The translations under genes and the position numbers were made by a program. Shown one piece after another: positions 28,500-40,615 of a stretch of 64,000 nucleotides of DNA. Each line of letters starts with the position of its first letter. The stretch's first letter is position 1. The notes below the pieces were generated by a model. It was not told the origin of the DNA. It searched no databases and saw nothing but the letters and a program-made list of their open reading frames with translations. The stretch is taken from NCBI GenBank assembly GCA_965153355.1, contig OZ231127.1:31806001-31870000 (forward strand), written 5' to 3'. The stretch is from Flaccisagitta enflata. Its lineage: Eukaryota; Chaetognatha; Sagittoidea; Aphragmophora.

Positions 28500-29445
28500 T
28501 AAAAGTGTAGTATACTACTACATTCTGGTGTGTCAAAAAATTAAAAATATCTTTGATTAGATCATCAACATCAGGGTGCTTAAACAAAAGAATTTTTTAA
28601 CTTTTTACATTTTTATCTTTTCAATTTTTATTTATCGTCTATTTTTTCCAAAACCCTTATTTAACCGCTAATTTGTACAGACTGAATGAAAATACAACGA
28701 GAGCAGTCCAGAAGCGTGACCCAAATCTATAGCAGTACTCCCCTACAGCCCACAGCAAAGTGACAGGAGGTCAACACGGCTTGGACCAAGTGCTTATGTT
28801 CATATGGCACCGAGGCGATTAACTTCTCCTTTTATGAGGGAGATAGCTGCAAGGGCTCAAACCAAGTTTCCAACACTTTTCAAAACAGCAAATTTTGCCT
28901 TTTCAAGAGCTGTAGCTCAGAACCAAGCTGAATCTTCCAAATCGCTCTGATGGCGCCACTTGTATTAACATAAGCTTTCGATTGGTACCCTACATGACCA
29001 TACAGCACCTCCTGAATGGGCTGTAGGGGGTACTGCTATAGATTTGGGTCACGCTTCTGGACTGCTCTCGTTGTATTTTCATTCAGTCTGTATATTGCTG
29101 TGTTATTGATTTTACATCAGAAATATTGTTCATAAATATAATAAAATAGCCATTCAAATATCTTTGTTTGATCTTTAATTGGGAATAGGTAAATATTGTT
29201 TTTTTACCACAAAAATCATAAAAAGAAATAAAACTTGAAGTTTTGGGTCTCATTTTCAACAAAACTAAATAGAGCCTGAAAGTTTATATATTTTTGACAA
29301 TCTTTTCCTGTGCTAAAAAAATGAAATTTGAAAAAATAAAAACGCTATAAGTTTTAAAATTCATTTGTTTTTGCTCCCTGATGTTAACGATTTGATCAAA
29401 GACACTTTTTATTTTTTGACATACCACTACATATCAAAATTAAAC
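28500..29445. repeat. Diverged outer inverted repeat enclosing a younger foldback element
   Basis: The left arm (about 28510-28620) contains TGTCAAAAAATTAAAAATAT followed by CTTTGATTAGATCATCAACATCAGGG. The right arm (about 29345-29445) is its diverged complement (CCCTGATGTTAACGATTTGATCAAAG near 29375). The outer ends were not located. The 413-bp element at 28678-29090 lies inside, so an older foldback was invaded by a younger one. Confidence 0.6.
28678..29090. mobile_element. 413-bp foldback element with TA duplication
   Basis: Ends are TA|CAGACTGAATGAAAATAC and GTATTTTCATTCAGTCTG|TA. The arms match almost perfectly for about 70 bp (through CCCAAATCTATAGCAGTA), with weaker pairing further in. 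There is no ORF. Confidence 0.88.
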
Positions 29446-30462
29446 AAATCATCATTTCAAACAAGTTAATTATCAGTGAAATTTTACTATAGTAAACTGA
29501 TCACTATTAAATTTTTGGTGCTTCTTTAGGTATTGCAATCAAACAAAAATGGCTTATAGTTGGGTACGCCTAATGATTTTTTTTTATATTTTTTCTATAG
29601 TGGTTTTGAGTGTGACTTAAAAAGTGAGCTGATTTTAGCCTATTTTTTGCTACATAGCTTTTAAATATTGTTAGTATGAAGGATGGTAGCTTGGCACTGA
29701 ATCCCAAGTAATGTCTGGCAACAGCTTTTATCATCCACAAAATGATTGGCAGAATAAAAAAAAAACTTTTTCTGCGATATGGAAAATTTCAGCGTGACCG
29801 GTTCATTGTGGAAATGACCTTAAAATCAAAAGCCGCTCAACTTTATTCACCCCTTGAATTAGTTGAAGCAATGTTGGAGTGTACACAACTGTATAGTGTA
29901 TAGGTCTACCACCCATAAGCTCTTCCCGTTATGTCTTTCGTAAGTGCTCTCGAAGACGGTAAACTGAGCACAAATCTTTCTTTCGTAATCGAAACAAAAT
30001 GATTCCCATCTTCGCGGCTGTTGCTCAAACAGAGTCCATTCTTTAAATCACAGCTTCGAATGATCTCGTCTCATTACGAAGCTAATCCTCGATTTGCGAT
30101 AAATCATCCTAATCAACAAACAATCGAGGCCAGGATCACAGGTTTTGACCATGTACACTCAGGTCATTCGGGCAGAGCATGCGAACAACGGAGAAAGACC
30201 CTGATAGCGACGCCGAAGAGACAGGATATGCAAACTCAAAAAGAACCCTCATCAAAAGGCTTTTCATGCGATGCGTTGCCAGAAGAAACTAAATGTGATC
30301 TGTCTAATCAGTTTTATATATATTCAATACTTTCCACCTTTCTCTTTCATGATAATAACCTCATTCGAACTAAGAATAAAGCTTCAGTAACCCAGCACCA
30401 CTTCAGGACCGGTAGATTGAACTAGGATATTTGCGAGCTAACATATTATGTCCAACCCGAAT
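29446..30462. other. Intergenic 3' flank of SNAPC4, no feature recognised
   Basis: AT-rich sequence. The plus-strand frame over 30021-30425 shows no domain. No clear minus-strand AATAAA was seen just past the SNAPC4 stop codon. Confidence 0.4.
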
Positions 30463-33400
30463 TCAAGTTACCTTTCCTCGCTTAAGCGCGAGCATTTCCT
30501 TGACGCTGAGATTCTTGGCGGAGCGATTGAGCGCCACGACGTCTTCGATCTTGTCGTTTCTTTGCAACGCCTTTGCCACTTCCACCACCTCGTCCACTTG
30601 GACGGTCTGGTGATAACCGATGCCTTTGGTGCGGATTTCCACGGTTTGCATGCCAGCGTCGCCCACGACGCCGTTGGAGGTTGTTTTGGCAACTGCCAAC
30701 GCTGATGACGGAGTGCCGGAAGAACCGGCGACATTCCTCGAATCCGCGGGAGCGTTGTTCTCCGCCACGCCGCCCGCCATCGGCACCGCCGTCAAAATGC
30801 CGATCTCGATTTTCTTTTGGCGTTTCTCGGCGCGTAAGTCCTCCTTGGAAGCTTCGGCTCGTTTGGCTTTCTTTTCGGCTTCCGAGTGATACCGCTCGAG
30901 TCTTTTCTCGATAAACGCCTCTTTGTCCATGCTTTCGTCGTTTTCGTCTTCGTTGTCGCTATCGTCGCTGCAGACGAAGCTGTCGTCGTGGTGGGCATCG
31001 TCAAAACCGTCTCGTTTTCTTTTCCTGGAACTGGGCTCTCCTTTCCCCGAGGAGCCGTAACCGCTGAAGACGCTGTCCGTGGCTCCCCGGCACAACTCCC
31101 CGCCGTCTTTCTTAATTCTGCGCATGACTTTGACGAAATTGTCTTTGCGGAACTCGTTGACGGCACCTCGTCTCAAATGTCCCACGTCTGTGACGTTGGG
31201 CGCCGGTTTGGGTTTGATGGGACTCCACAACATACAAGCGCGATCTCGTAATTGAGCGCGCAGTCGCAGCAACGTCTTGAAACCCTCGACGTTGACGCGG
31301 GACGGCGGGAAAACGCGAAGGAGGGAAAGAGGAAAGACTTTGGGCGGACGCTGATTGATGAGCCAGTCGGTTGAAGAAGGGGACCCAAACAGTTTCGGCG
31401 GCAGCATCGCCGCCGCGCTTTCCAGTAACGTGATATCCACGGAACGCAGCAGCTTTTCCTGATTGAGATTGTACATTCGATCGCCTTCGTGATTCAAGTC
31501 TATCGCTCGAGAGATGACCTTGCCGGTGTATTGACGTTCCATATTCCGCTCCACTTGCGTCTGGATTCGAATGAGTTTCCGCATTTCGCTGCCGGGGAAG
31601 AGCCGTTTGGCTTCGCGGGCTGAGGATCGACTCGGACGCGATGACGCCGCCGTGGCGACGACAGTGGAAGTAGAAGAAGGGGTGGAGTCCGTTGATGAAT
31701 CTTCTTGTGGTTGTGGCTGTTGAGAGGGAGTTGCGGAAGCGTCGGCGATTAAGTCAGTGGTTGTATCGGCAGAAGCGTCGACAATAGCGTTGGTGGAAGC
31801 GCCGACGGAGGCCTCCGTGGAAGAGTCGGCGGAAACGTCAGCGGTGACCTCTGGTCGTGAATCAGCAGCGCTGCCGTTGAGAGAGACTGTCTCTGGCGAC
31901 TGAGAATCTTCGACGGTTTCAGAGTTGGACGCTGGGGCGGATTTGACCGAGGCGAAAGCCAAGAGACGCTCCTGACGGAATGGAAGAAACCGACCAGGTG
32001 TTAATTATCTCTTAATATTGAATCCATTTTTGGCTCTTTCAAAATTTTATAATAATCAATGAAAGAGCGGACCTCTCGACGACAAACAGCCCTACGCATT
32101 TCTAAACATGCCTGCTTTTCCCAATCGAGTTTCAGTTTATTCGCCCTCCAAAGAGCCGTGCGGATATCGACTCCTAACGCGGATAGCACCAATGGGTTGA
32201 GACGCAATTCCACATCCTCCTGCGTTTCGGTCTCGAACACGCTCGCCTGGTGACGAATGCGACGCCGACGACCATTTCTGTTATGGAATGAGAGTCAAGA
32301 GCTTAACAGCAACCTAAAATTGATTTTTTTGTTAGGTTTTTGTTTCAGGTTCTCTTAAATTGTTATGTTGATTGGAGAGTCATTGCACGTACAGACAGCT
32401 TAACTTGAGAATGGTTTATTAATTGGAGAGTCATTGCACGTACAGACAGCTTAACTTGAGAATGGTTTATTAGTTATGAGGATTCATGTACGATTTGACA
32501 AGAAGTAACCAAATTTTCGACACTAATTGATGTGTCATATTTCATGTCATATTTCATGTCATATTTTCTGTCTTCCACCATGAAATATGACACATCAAAT
32601 AGTGTCGAAAATTTGGTGACTTCTTGTCAAATCGTACATGAATCCTCAGAACTAATAAACCATTCTCAAATTATGTTTTTTTTTCAAGTTGATTTTTGCC
32701 AAAATAGTTTTTTTGTAATCTATCTCTCTCAATATTGTAACCAACTCGCCGGAATAGCCTCAATCCGCTACCCTCTCTTCATTCAAATCGACTTACTTGG
32801 CAACGACTTTTTGAACCTCAAAATTCTTAACGCGATTCAGCGTGGTGGCAATTTGTTTCTCCAGATCCAGGCATCGCATGGTGATATACTCCTTTTTCCT
32901 GATAAATGCGAGGGAATTTAATTCAAAGTGGAAATGGAAATGTCAAATAAGTTGAACCGAAGGAGGAATCAACCCATCAAAACATGCTTACGCACCCTCA
33001 CCTGTTTTCTTTGATTTGAGACTTAGTGGGCTTCAGGGAAAACGTATGGGAAATCCACCTCAAGATTTCCTTGATAGGAGTTGACTCTCTAAAGAGAGAG
33101 CACATTTCTAGGATGTGTTCTTCTTCTTGATGAGTCTTCGGCTTGATGATGTCACGCACTTCTTTCCAAACCTGTCAGGGGAAAGGGAATCAAGCAACTA
33201 TCAATATCAAGCGATTATGGTAGAGTCAGCTCATTTACAATGCTAACAATATCCTCGGTTACAATGCTGATGATGCCACAAGCCAAACCTTTGTTCTAGC
33301 GGCCATACTCTTCTCGATGGCTGCCTGGCTTCGCTTCCCGAAAAGATGGACGTATTGGGGTCGAGGAATCTCCTGCCCGTCCATATTCCAGGGCCGCTCG

Positions 33401-36400
33401 GACAGTTCTTTCCGCACCCTTTCGTTCTTTGTTCGGTCCAACAGCAAGTGAGAGTAAGTGTCGGCGTATCTGAGAACAGGAGGAAATTTTATTAATCTCA
33501 TTTATATCAAAATAGACAACGACAACACAACAATTTAACGTTTCCCATAAGTTGAAAACACCAAAATGCAGCAACGCCCCCCAAAACAGTGATACCTTTT
33601 CACGTCAGGATCGAGATGGCTGATCCATTGTTGCTGCTTTTTCCACGTGAGCAGCATTTTGTAGCGTCTCATGCACATGACGTCCGTCCGGCGCGGGAAA
33701 TACTTTTTGGCGATAGCGATCCAGGCGTAGGTTCCGGCGCGTTTGACGGCTTTGACCAGCGTCACGTCTTCTTCCCAAGTCCAGCCGTTTTCGTGATCGA
33801 TGCGCGGGTCCACGTGCCGAGTGAAGCGTTCGCGACATTGCCAGGCTTTTCGCCCGGGAATCATTTGCGCCACTTTACACCAAACGCCCAGCTGCGATCA
33901 GTGTTGGTGTAATTTAAATATCAGCACTCAAACGTGCTTGAAAGTGTAGGGGTAAAGTCAGTCAAAATCAGTCAAAATCGGGTGGAATGGGTAAACCATA
34001 CTTAATCTTGTTCAAATTTGTTTTCTTATCCTTCCGTATGACCTACTTGACATTTTAATTAGAGGTAGAAAAGGGTTAATCATTGCCATAGGAACATATG
34101 CTCCTTGAAACACAATCTTCATAGCTTTAATTATTAAAAGCTTTTTTCAGTCATTACCGGCCGAAGTTCAGTTTCCATGACTCCAATTTTAAGTAACGTG
34201 CAGGCTTTAAGTAACGCGTCATCTTCCTCCGGACTCCAGTTGCCGATAGCTTTGGAATCCAACGAGTTTTGGTATCGCTGAGCGCACTGCTGCGCCGTAC
34301 GACCTTCGATGAAATAAGCCACCTGTTGCCATTTGATCTTAGGACCGATTCTGCGATAGGTAAAAATAGTAGGAAAGAACATATTGGCGAAAGGGGGAAT
34401 GAGCGTTGGTGTATAGATATTGACTTCGAAAAGGGATGACCCAGATTTTGAGTCGAGTGCACGCGACTCTACAACCCACTCTGTCCGTCTGTCGGTCGGT
34501 CTGTCGGCCGGTCCGTAACGCTTAGCTTTTTTTTGACATTTTATGTCATTTTACGTCATTTTAAGTCAATTTAAGTCATTTTAAGTTTTTCAAAGTTAAT
34601 TTAAGTCAATTTACATTTAGTCTCTTAGTCTTTTGGTCTAATGGTCTTAACAATCGCACGCGACTGTAAAGGGTTGTCCTTGTTTCGATTTATACATTCT
34701 CCGCGCGCATGAAGACTCTGCCAATGACCTAGATCTTGAAATGAATTCAGATAGCAATGATGACGGGAGACATAGCTTACATATTGAGAGACTAGTAGTG
34801 CCAGCTTCTATCATATCCTATCAAAATGGATAATTATTTCTTTGCACACATGGATCATGTGAATATGAGAAAAGATAATGGGCTGATCGCATCGGAGCTT
34901 CAAGCCATCCATTCCATTTCTCACCTGAAATGTTCCACGATTTCTCTGAGGTATTCGTCTTCCTCGGGCGACCATTTGGTTCCGGCGAGAATGATATCCT
35001 GATTGTGTTTCCGTTGAAATCGTTCGAAACACTGCCATGAGGACCTTTTACGGCCCATGTCTTGAGAGACTTCCTGCCAGTGCCTGTCAAAATCAGTCCA
35101 GGACCAAGAAATTAATTTTACACATGATTAACTGTTACAAACATGAAAGAACCGACTTGTCCGCTTGATCGATATGATATTTTTCAGTTTGTCGATCTGT
35201 CTTCAGATCCGTGATATTACACTAATGCAAGCAGATGAGGTACTTTTCATAAACGTACAATTATGATCCCCGTATGCACTATGCACCTGTATTGACGATT
35301 TTCGGCGAGGATAGCTAGCAATTTGTCCTCTTCGAGTGAAAATGGGGTTTTCACGAATCGCGGATGAGAGTAAGTTTCCCATCTCAACTGGCAATGAACT
35401 TTTTGATATTCCTTATGGAACACAGTCAAAATTATCGTCAAACGTTAAAATCTATCAAATTTTAAACAAGAGAGCAAATTTTACCAAAATATGACCATTG
35501 AAGCTAAGTTAGATCATGTTCTAGTTGGAATATCAAAAAAAGAGAGACACTCTCTGTTAATACTTTTTTGCAAGGATTCTAAATCTGCAATCAGATTTCC
35601 AAATTTCCCGCTTTGAAATTTTGACCTTATATAGCCTTCTGACCTGAGATATACAGCGGTAGCGGCCCAACTCTTGGCCAGAGAATTTTTTTAGGGTCTG
35701 AGCTGATTCCCCAACCTAAAATTGGTCTTGTGAAATGTGGATAAAATTAGATTACCCCTGTTAGCACCTGTATTGACGATTTTCGGCGAGGATAGCTAGC
35801 AATTTGTCCTCTTCGAGTGAAAATGGGGTTTTCACGAATCGCGGATGAGAGTAAGTTTCCCATCTCAACTGGCAATGAACAGCCGAATGAGCGCCGTTCA
35901 GGTCGATGCTGGATATTTTGAGCCAATCGATGCGGTTTGCAAATTCTTCACCGGAGAACTCTGCGTTGAGGGTTACAATTACAATTTGATATCGCTGTTT
36001 TCTCAATTGTTGGGCGAAATCAACATTATCTTATTTATCAATAATATAACCAAGGGAGAGTCAACCAATAGAAACAGTGATAACTTGTACAATTGGCCGT
36101 ATTGATAAATTACTTAACTACCTTTGGCCTTGTGCATTTTTCTGTACAGCTTTAGAAATAGCATGAAGGAACTTTCAAGAAAGTCCAGAATTGGGATTCG
36201 TTAGCCTTTCTCTTCATCCCAAACTTTCCACATCCTCACCATCTATCAAATCCTCGAGATCCTCCAATTCCGCTATCCTGTCGAGCTCATCCTGCGCTCC
36301 TTCTTTCTTGGCCTCCAAAGTGGCGATTTCCACGGGATCGACGATATTAGCCAACTTTTCTCGAATGAGTTGCAGTCTTTGAACAAGAGGATTGACCAAC

Positions 36401-37278
36401 TGCTGCTTCAAATCGGTCGCGACACCTTCGATCAAGTCGCTGTCTTCCTGTGGACTCCATCTGTGAATATATAACGCCAAAATAATCGATTTTCTCTTGA
36501 AACATCTCTATTTCCTTCTCTTTTATTATTTTTTTTTTTGGGGGGGGGGGTGTTTTCAACATGAGTCGATTTTCATTGTGGCTGGCCAGCGCCATCGATG
36601 GCATTATCAGCATGACGTACAATTTGTGCACTTGTAAAATGTCTACATCTCGATGACAGTAGAGGATAAATTAATACCAAGCCGTTCTGTACCTACGCGT
36701 GGTGCTCGGGAAATTGATGGTGTCCATAACGACGGCCTTTTGCTTCTTTTTATGGATGGTATCTTGATTTGGTGGGGGAAGACTGCCGTAAGGATCTTTG
36801 AAGTACGGTGAAGAGTACGTACCGACGGGAACGCGCCTACCCCAATGGCCGGTTCGCGCTAGTGCCTGATGGATTAATAATTTAGAAATGATAAGACCGC
36901 TCCAATGCCGATACCAGCAGTAGCAGCAACGCCGGTAAAGCGCAAGTATTCATTCTATTATCGATTTAAGCTGCGTTTCTCTTTAATCCTTTTTTTCCGG
37001 AGCGACGATCAATCCTTGCCAAACGTACAAGATTAAAAGATTAGATATGCGTTTTTCGATGTAAACGTTTTCGATGTAAACGCGCGATAGCGCTGAACAA
37101 ATCAGATGCGAGGAATGAAAGTTGGAAAGAATGGAGGAATGGTGAGGCGAAAGGAATACGGGGAAGGAAGAAGCTAATATGATAGAGAGGGAGAAAAGAT
37201 AGAAAGGGGGACAGTGACAAAGAGAAAAAGAAATGGAAAGAATGAGAGAAAGAATGAGAGAAAGAATGAAAGAAAGAG

Positions 37279-37313
<35 letters not shown>

Positions 37314-37514
37314 AATAAAGAAAGAAAGAAAGAAAGAAAGAAGAGGAAAGAAAGAAGAGGAAAGAAAGAAGAGGAAAGAAAGAAGAGGAGGTACGAAAGA
37401 AGAGAAAGAAAGAAAGAAAAAGAAAGAAAGAAAGAGGCAGTTATGTTATAAATATAAGAGCAAAGAAAGAAAGAGAAAGAAAGAAGAGAAAGAGAAGAGA
37501 GAGGCATGTATGGC

Positions 37515-37573
<59 letters not shown>

Positions 37574-40500
37574 AAGAAGAAAATTAGTGGAAAAAAAAAT
37601 AAAAGGAGGAAAGATAGAAAGATAGAAAAATAAACGAAGGAAAAAATAACAAACCTAAATCAAGAGAGCGAGAGCGGAAACTGCGATTTTATGTTTTCCA
37701 TCAAATCCAAGTGCCTGCATGACTACTCTAACATTTTCGCAACATGCGCAGTTAACAATTAAGACATAACTCCTAAGTGACGAAGTGTTATATTCTAAGA
37801 TTGATCTTTTTTAACACTTGCTAAGTCCCCCCAAATGAGCGTGTCAGTCCGTCAGTAGATAGATAGGTACGCCCGTCAGAAGGTGGGTGGATGACGCGAA
37901 ATCGGCCGATATGGCGATCATTGAGCATTTCACCCCCTGCCCAGCCCGGTCACATCACTACCATCGCCCGCTCACACCTACCCCTAGCAACCCCCATTAC
38001 TGCCCCTGCCCACCCGCAAACGAATACCTAATGGTCCAGTTTCCGACCATGTTAATTAATATCATCATTCGAGAGAGCCAAGAAAAAGCAATCAAACAAA
38101 GCAGCTCCTCAGTGGATAGCCACTGCCACATGCGTTACCTTGTTGTTGAGCGTGTTGTCGATTTCAACAGCGAGACTGGCCTGTCTCTCCCGATTTTCCA
38201 TGAGAGCGAGTTCGATCCGCCTCAGGCACATTTGAAGCATCTTTTGATAATTACTGTTCGTCGTAATCAACGTCTCAAAGTTAATCTCGGTCTCACCACT
38301 ACCGGAACTAAAGACCGGGAATGACGACAGCGACGTGACATCGTCCACTTGACTGCTGCGACCGCCTGATTGCAAAGAAAAGATTCGAGGGCGGGGTCAT
38401 CAGCATCCATTTATACCGCAGAAAGTTTCAAACCAACATCAAAGAAATAAAATAAAATGTACGCAAATGTACAATATTCAGGTCCGTCGGGCGGTCCACG
38501 AGTTGGCCAGCCTGGTCAGTCAGCCAGTCAGAAAACTGATTGAACCAATTCCTGTCTTCACTTATTCAAGAAGTCAGTTGTTCATTTGTATCGGCAAAAA
38601 AAATATAGCCTTGTCTAAGTCAGCTAAACTGACAACACCTTAACTTGAGCATTACCGGCGACTTTGTCACCGAGGGGTCCACGTAAATGTAAACTCCGCC
38701 GACTGCCAGATTCCGAGGTGGCAGAAGTGGCATCGCTGCCCTCCGAAAGAGCGGCAGAAAACTGCGATGAAACATTAAAAGTTTATTTATGATAAGCGAT
38801 TTAAACAGGAAGGTTATGTAAAAAGTTAAAGCTTTACATCACGTATGCCGTAAGCGCCTGTAAGCCTTCAGGTGAAGGAACGAAATCCTTCTTTCATTTT
38901 CACCATACATAATTCTTTTTAACAAAGTCAAGTAGGCCAATCGGTGCGACATGTGGATCGTTGAACGAATGCGTTACCAGCCGACCAACCGACCGACGGA
39001 CAGCCAGTTACAGAGGTGCTTTGTCGCACCTAAAAAGTTAACACACCTGAGAGAGGGCGGGCGAAACTGGTCGGGATAAATCGGGCGCGGTGGTATTTCT
39101 CGATGTAGATCTGTCCTCATCAAGCAAGCCACCAGGTGTGGATTCGAGAGATTGACGTCATCCTAAATAGGAAATTTGAAACGGCGTCAATTCATTAAAC
39201 AGCTTAACATAGAGTTGGCTATTTGACGCTCGCAGAATGTTAGCGCGACGTTTATTGCATAACAGCGAAGTTCCAAAGGCGCACTTATTTGTTCAAAATA
39301 AAAATGCCAGTTGCCAAACGGATAACGACTCAACATTCATCTCATGGGATTGGGCATTGGCAACAAACGTATAGAATTGCCGATAATCGACAAGATCTCT
39401 CTGGACCGACTCCTGATCATTGATGACCCCGTAACACCTTTAAAACTTGTAGGAAGGCGTCTCAAGGAAAAATAACAGTACCTCGTCGTCGTCGTCCAAC
39501 GGTTTCGTACGTCGCCCGTCACCAAGAGGGGCGGGTGAAATCGGGCCCTCGTCATAAGCCACGTAGATATCATCGTCTTCTTCATCAGAATCGAAATCAT
39601 CTGAATGATAGAGGTGCCACGATTGAGATTACGGCGAAATAAAATCGTTAAGTTTCCACTGCATGTATATCATGTTGCGTCTCGCTGGAGCGAAGGGTAT
39701 GGCCCCCTCGATATAATCATGATGCCACATTTATCGGGACCATCTTTTTTCCGTTAAATCCGATAAATACAACGTGACTTTGTTTAGTACACTGATATAA
39801 CAACCCAATCACTGTCTCTCTTCTTTTCTTTTCATTCTTTTCTTTCTTTTTTCTTCTCACTCTTTTCTTTTCTTTTCTTTTCTTTTCTTCTTTTCTTTTA
39901 TTCTTTTATTTGATGTCATTTTTCATTTTCTTCCTTGTAGGCACAAAGCACCCTAATCTTCTTCCTTCCTTCTTTTCTTCTTCCTTCCTTCTTCCTTCCT
40001 TCTTCCTCTTTCCCTCCCTTCCTTCCTTTCTTTTCTTTCTTTCTCCTTCCTTCTTTCTTCCTCCTCCTTTCTTTCTTTCTTCCCTTCCTTCTCTTCTTCT
40101 TCTTCTTCCTCTTCTTCCTTCTTCCTCCTCTCTTCCTTCCTTCTTTCTTCCTTCCTCCTCTCCTCCTCCTTCCCTTTCTTCTTCTCCTTCTTCTTTCTTC
40201 CTCCTCCCTTCTTCTCCTCCTCCTCTTCCTCCTTCTTCTTCCTTCCTTCCTTCCTTCTTCTTCTTTTCCTCCTCCTCTTCTTCCTTCCTCCTCTCTTCTC
40301 CTTCCCCTCTCCTCTTCCTTCCTTTCTTCTTCCCTCTCCCCTTTCTCCTTCCTTCCTCCTCCTCCTCTCCCCTCCTCTCTTCCTCCCCTTTCTTCCTTTT
40401 CATTCCCCTTCAGCATCTTCTTGATTTTTTCATTCAACGATTACCATTAGTTTTATCATCCGACGAGTAACATCGTTGAGTTAATGATCGATATCAATGA

Positions 40501-40615
40501 TGTTTTCGCTTGACAGAACTGGAGAAGAAATATGCAAAATATGAACATGAAAACAATATGAGCACAAAGTGACTGAATGAGAGTATGAAGAGTGAGCCTT
40601 ACCGATTTTACCCAT
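30463..40615 (-). CDS. SNAPC4: snRNA-activating protein complex subunit 4 (large Myb subunit)
   Basis: SNAPC4 is the DNA-binding subunit of SNAPc, which recognises the proximal sequence element of Pol II and Pol III snRNA promoters. Sixteen exons join in frame to 1311 codons: 40603-40615, 39482-39600, 39047-39115, 38656-38761, 38139-38365, 36693-36865, 36240-36460, 35768-35960, 34925-35083, 34158-34350, 33596-33891, 33289-33469, 33002-33171, 32797-32898, 32073-32277, 30463-31971; all junctions are GT-AG. Residues about 5-50 are acidic. A helix with LALMENRERQ near 155-170 and PYFKDPYGSLPPPNQDT near 200 match the family's N-terminal region. Residues about 310-590 hold one half and four full Myb repeats, with W-x3-EED starts and recognition helices such as GRKRSSWQCFERFQ, EGRTAQQCAQRYQ, GRKAWQCRERFTRH and RRTDVMCMRRYK. 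The C-terminal third is low-complexity. Length is near the human 1469 aa. An in-frame TAA lies eight codons before this ATG. The acceptor of exon 3 is the least certain. Confidence 0.92.
32371..32668. repeat. Tandem duplication plus 100-bp-arm hairpin in a SNAPC4 intron
   Basis: A 49-51-bp unit (ATTGGAGAGTCATTGCACGT...) is repeated exactly from about 32371 and 32421. The second copy runs into the left arm (32455-32561) of an inverted repeat whose right arm is 32580-32668. The arms carry GATTCATGTACGATTTGACA and its complement. The loop holds three TCATATTTCATG-like units. It lies in the intron between exons 14 and 15. Confidence 0.85.
34440..34680 (-). repeat. Dispersed GACC-tract element, copy G, plus TTAAGTCATTT repeats
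   Basis: In SNAPC4 intron 9. GAGTGCACGCGACTCTAC (34451) precedes a GTCTGTCGGTCGGTCTGTCGG tract. Six or so diverged TTTAAGTCATT units follow (34537-34615), then a second CGCACGCGACTGTA near 34656. It is the reverse orientation of copies D and F. Confidence 0.5.
35283..35399 (-). repeat. Exact 117-bp partial copy of SNAPC4 exon 8 in the downstream intron
   Basis: This segment equals 35764-35880 base for base. It holds the last 113 nt of exon 8 (the TYSHPRF and LEEDKLLAILAENRQYR part of a Myb repeat) plus the splice donor, but not the first 80 nt of the exon or its acceptor. A CATTGCCAG inside the copy edge could act as a cryptic acceptor. Identity implies a very recent duplication or an assembly artefact. 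Confidence 0.93.
37230..37580 (+). repeat. (GAAA)n-rich tract in SNAPC4 intron 5
   Basis: GAAA, GAGA and GAGGAAA units at 37230-37432 and a purer (GAAA)n block at about 37516-37565. The rest of this intron (36866-38138) includes a CCCACCCGC dispersed motif near 38000. Confidence 0.9.
38929..39036 (+). repeat. Dispersed GACC-tract element, copy I, with terminal hairpin
   Basis: In SNAPC4 intron 3, ending only about 11 bp from exon 3 (39047). CAAGTAGGCCAAT and GGTGCGACATGTGGAT are followed by CCGACCAACCGACCGACGGA and the hairpin AGGTGCTTTGTCGCACCT. It is nearly the same as copy 2115-2266. Confidence 0.7.
39820..40415 (+). repeat. Long polypyrimidine (gene-sense polypurine) tract in SNAPC4 intron 1
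   Basis: From about 39958 to 40405 nearly every base is C or T in irregular TTCC/TTCTTC units, with a T-rich lead-in from 39820. The gene-sense strand is purine-rich. Frames of 165-186 codons in it are artefacts. Such tracts can form triplex DNA. Confidence 0.9.

Noticed and set aside
30021-30425. 134-codon plus-strand frame downstream of SNAPC4
   Set aside because: No domain, signal or splice context; ordinary chance frame.
39906-40470. Lys/Glu/Arg-rich and Ser/Phe/Leu-rich frames of 165-186 codons
   Set aside because: Artefacts of the polypyrimidine tract inside SNAPC4 intron 1.
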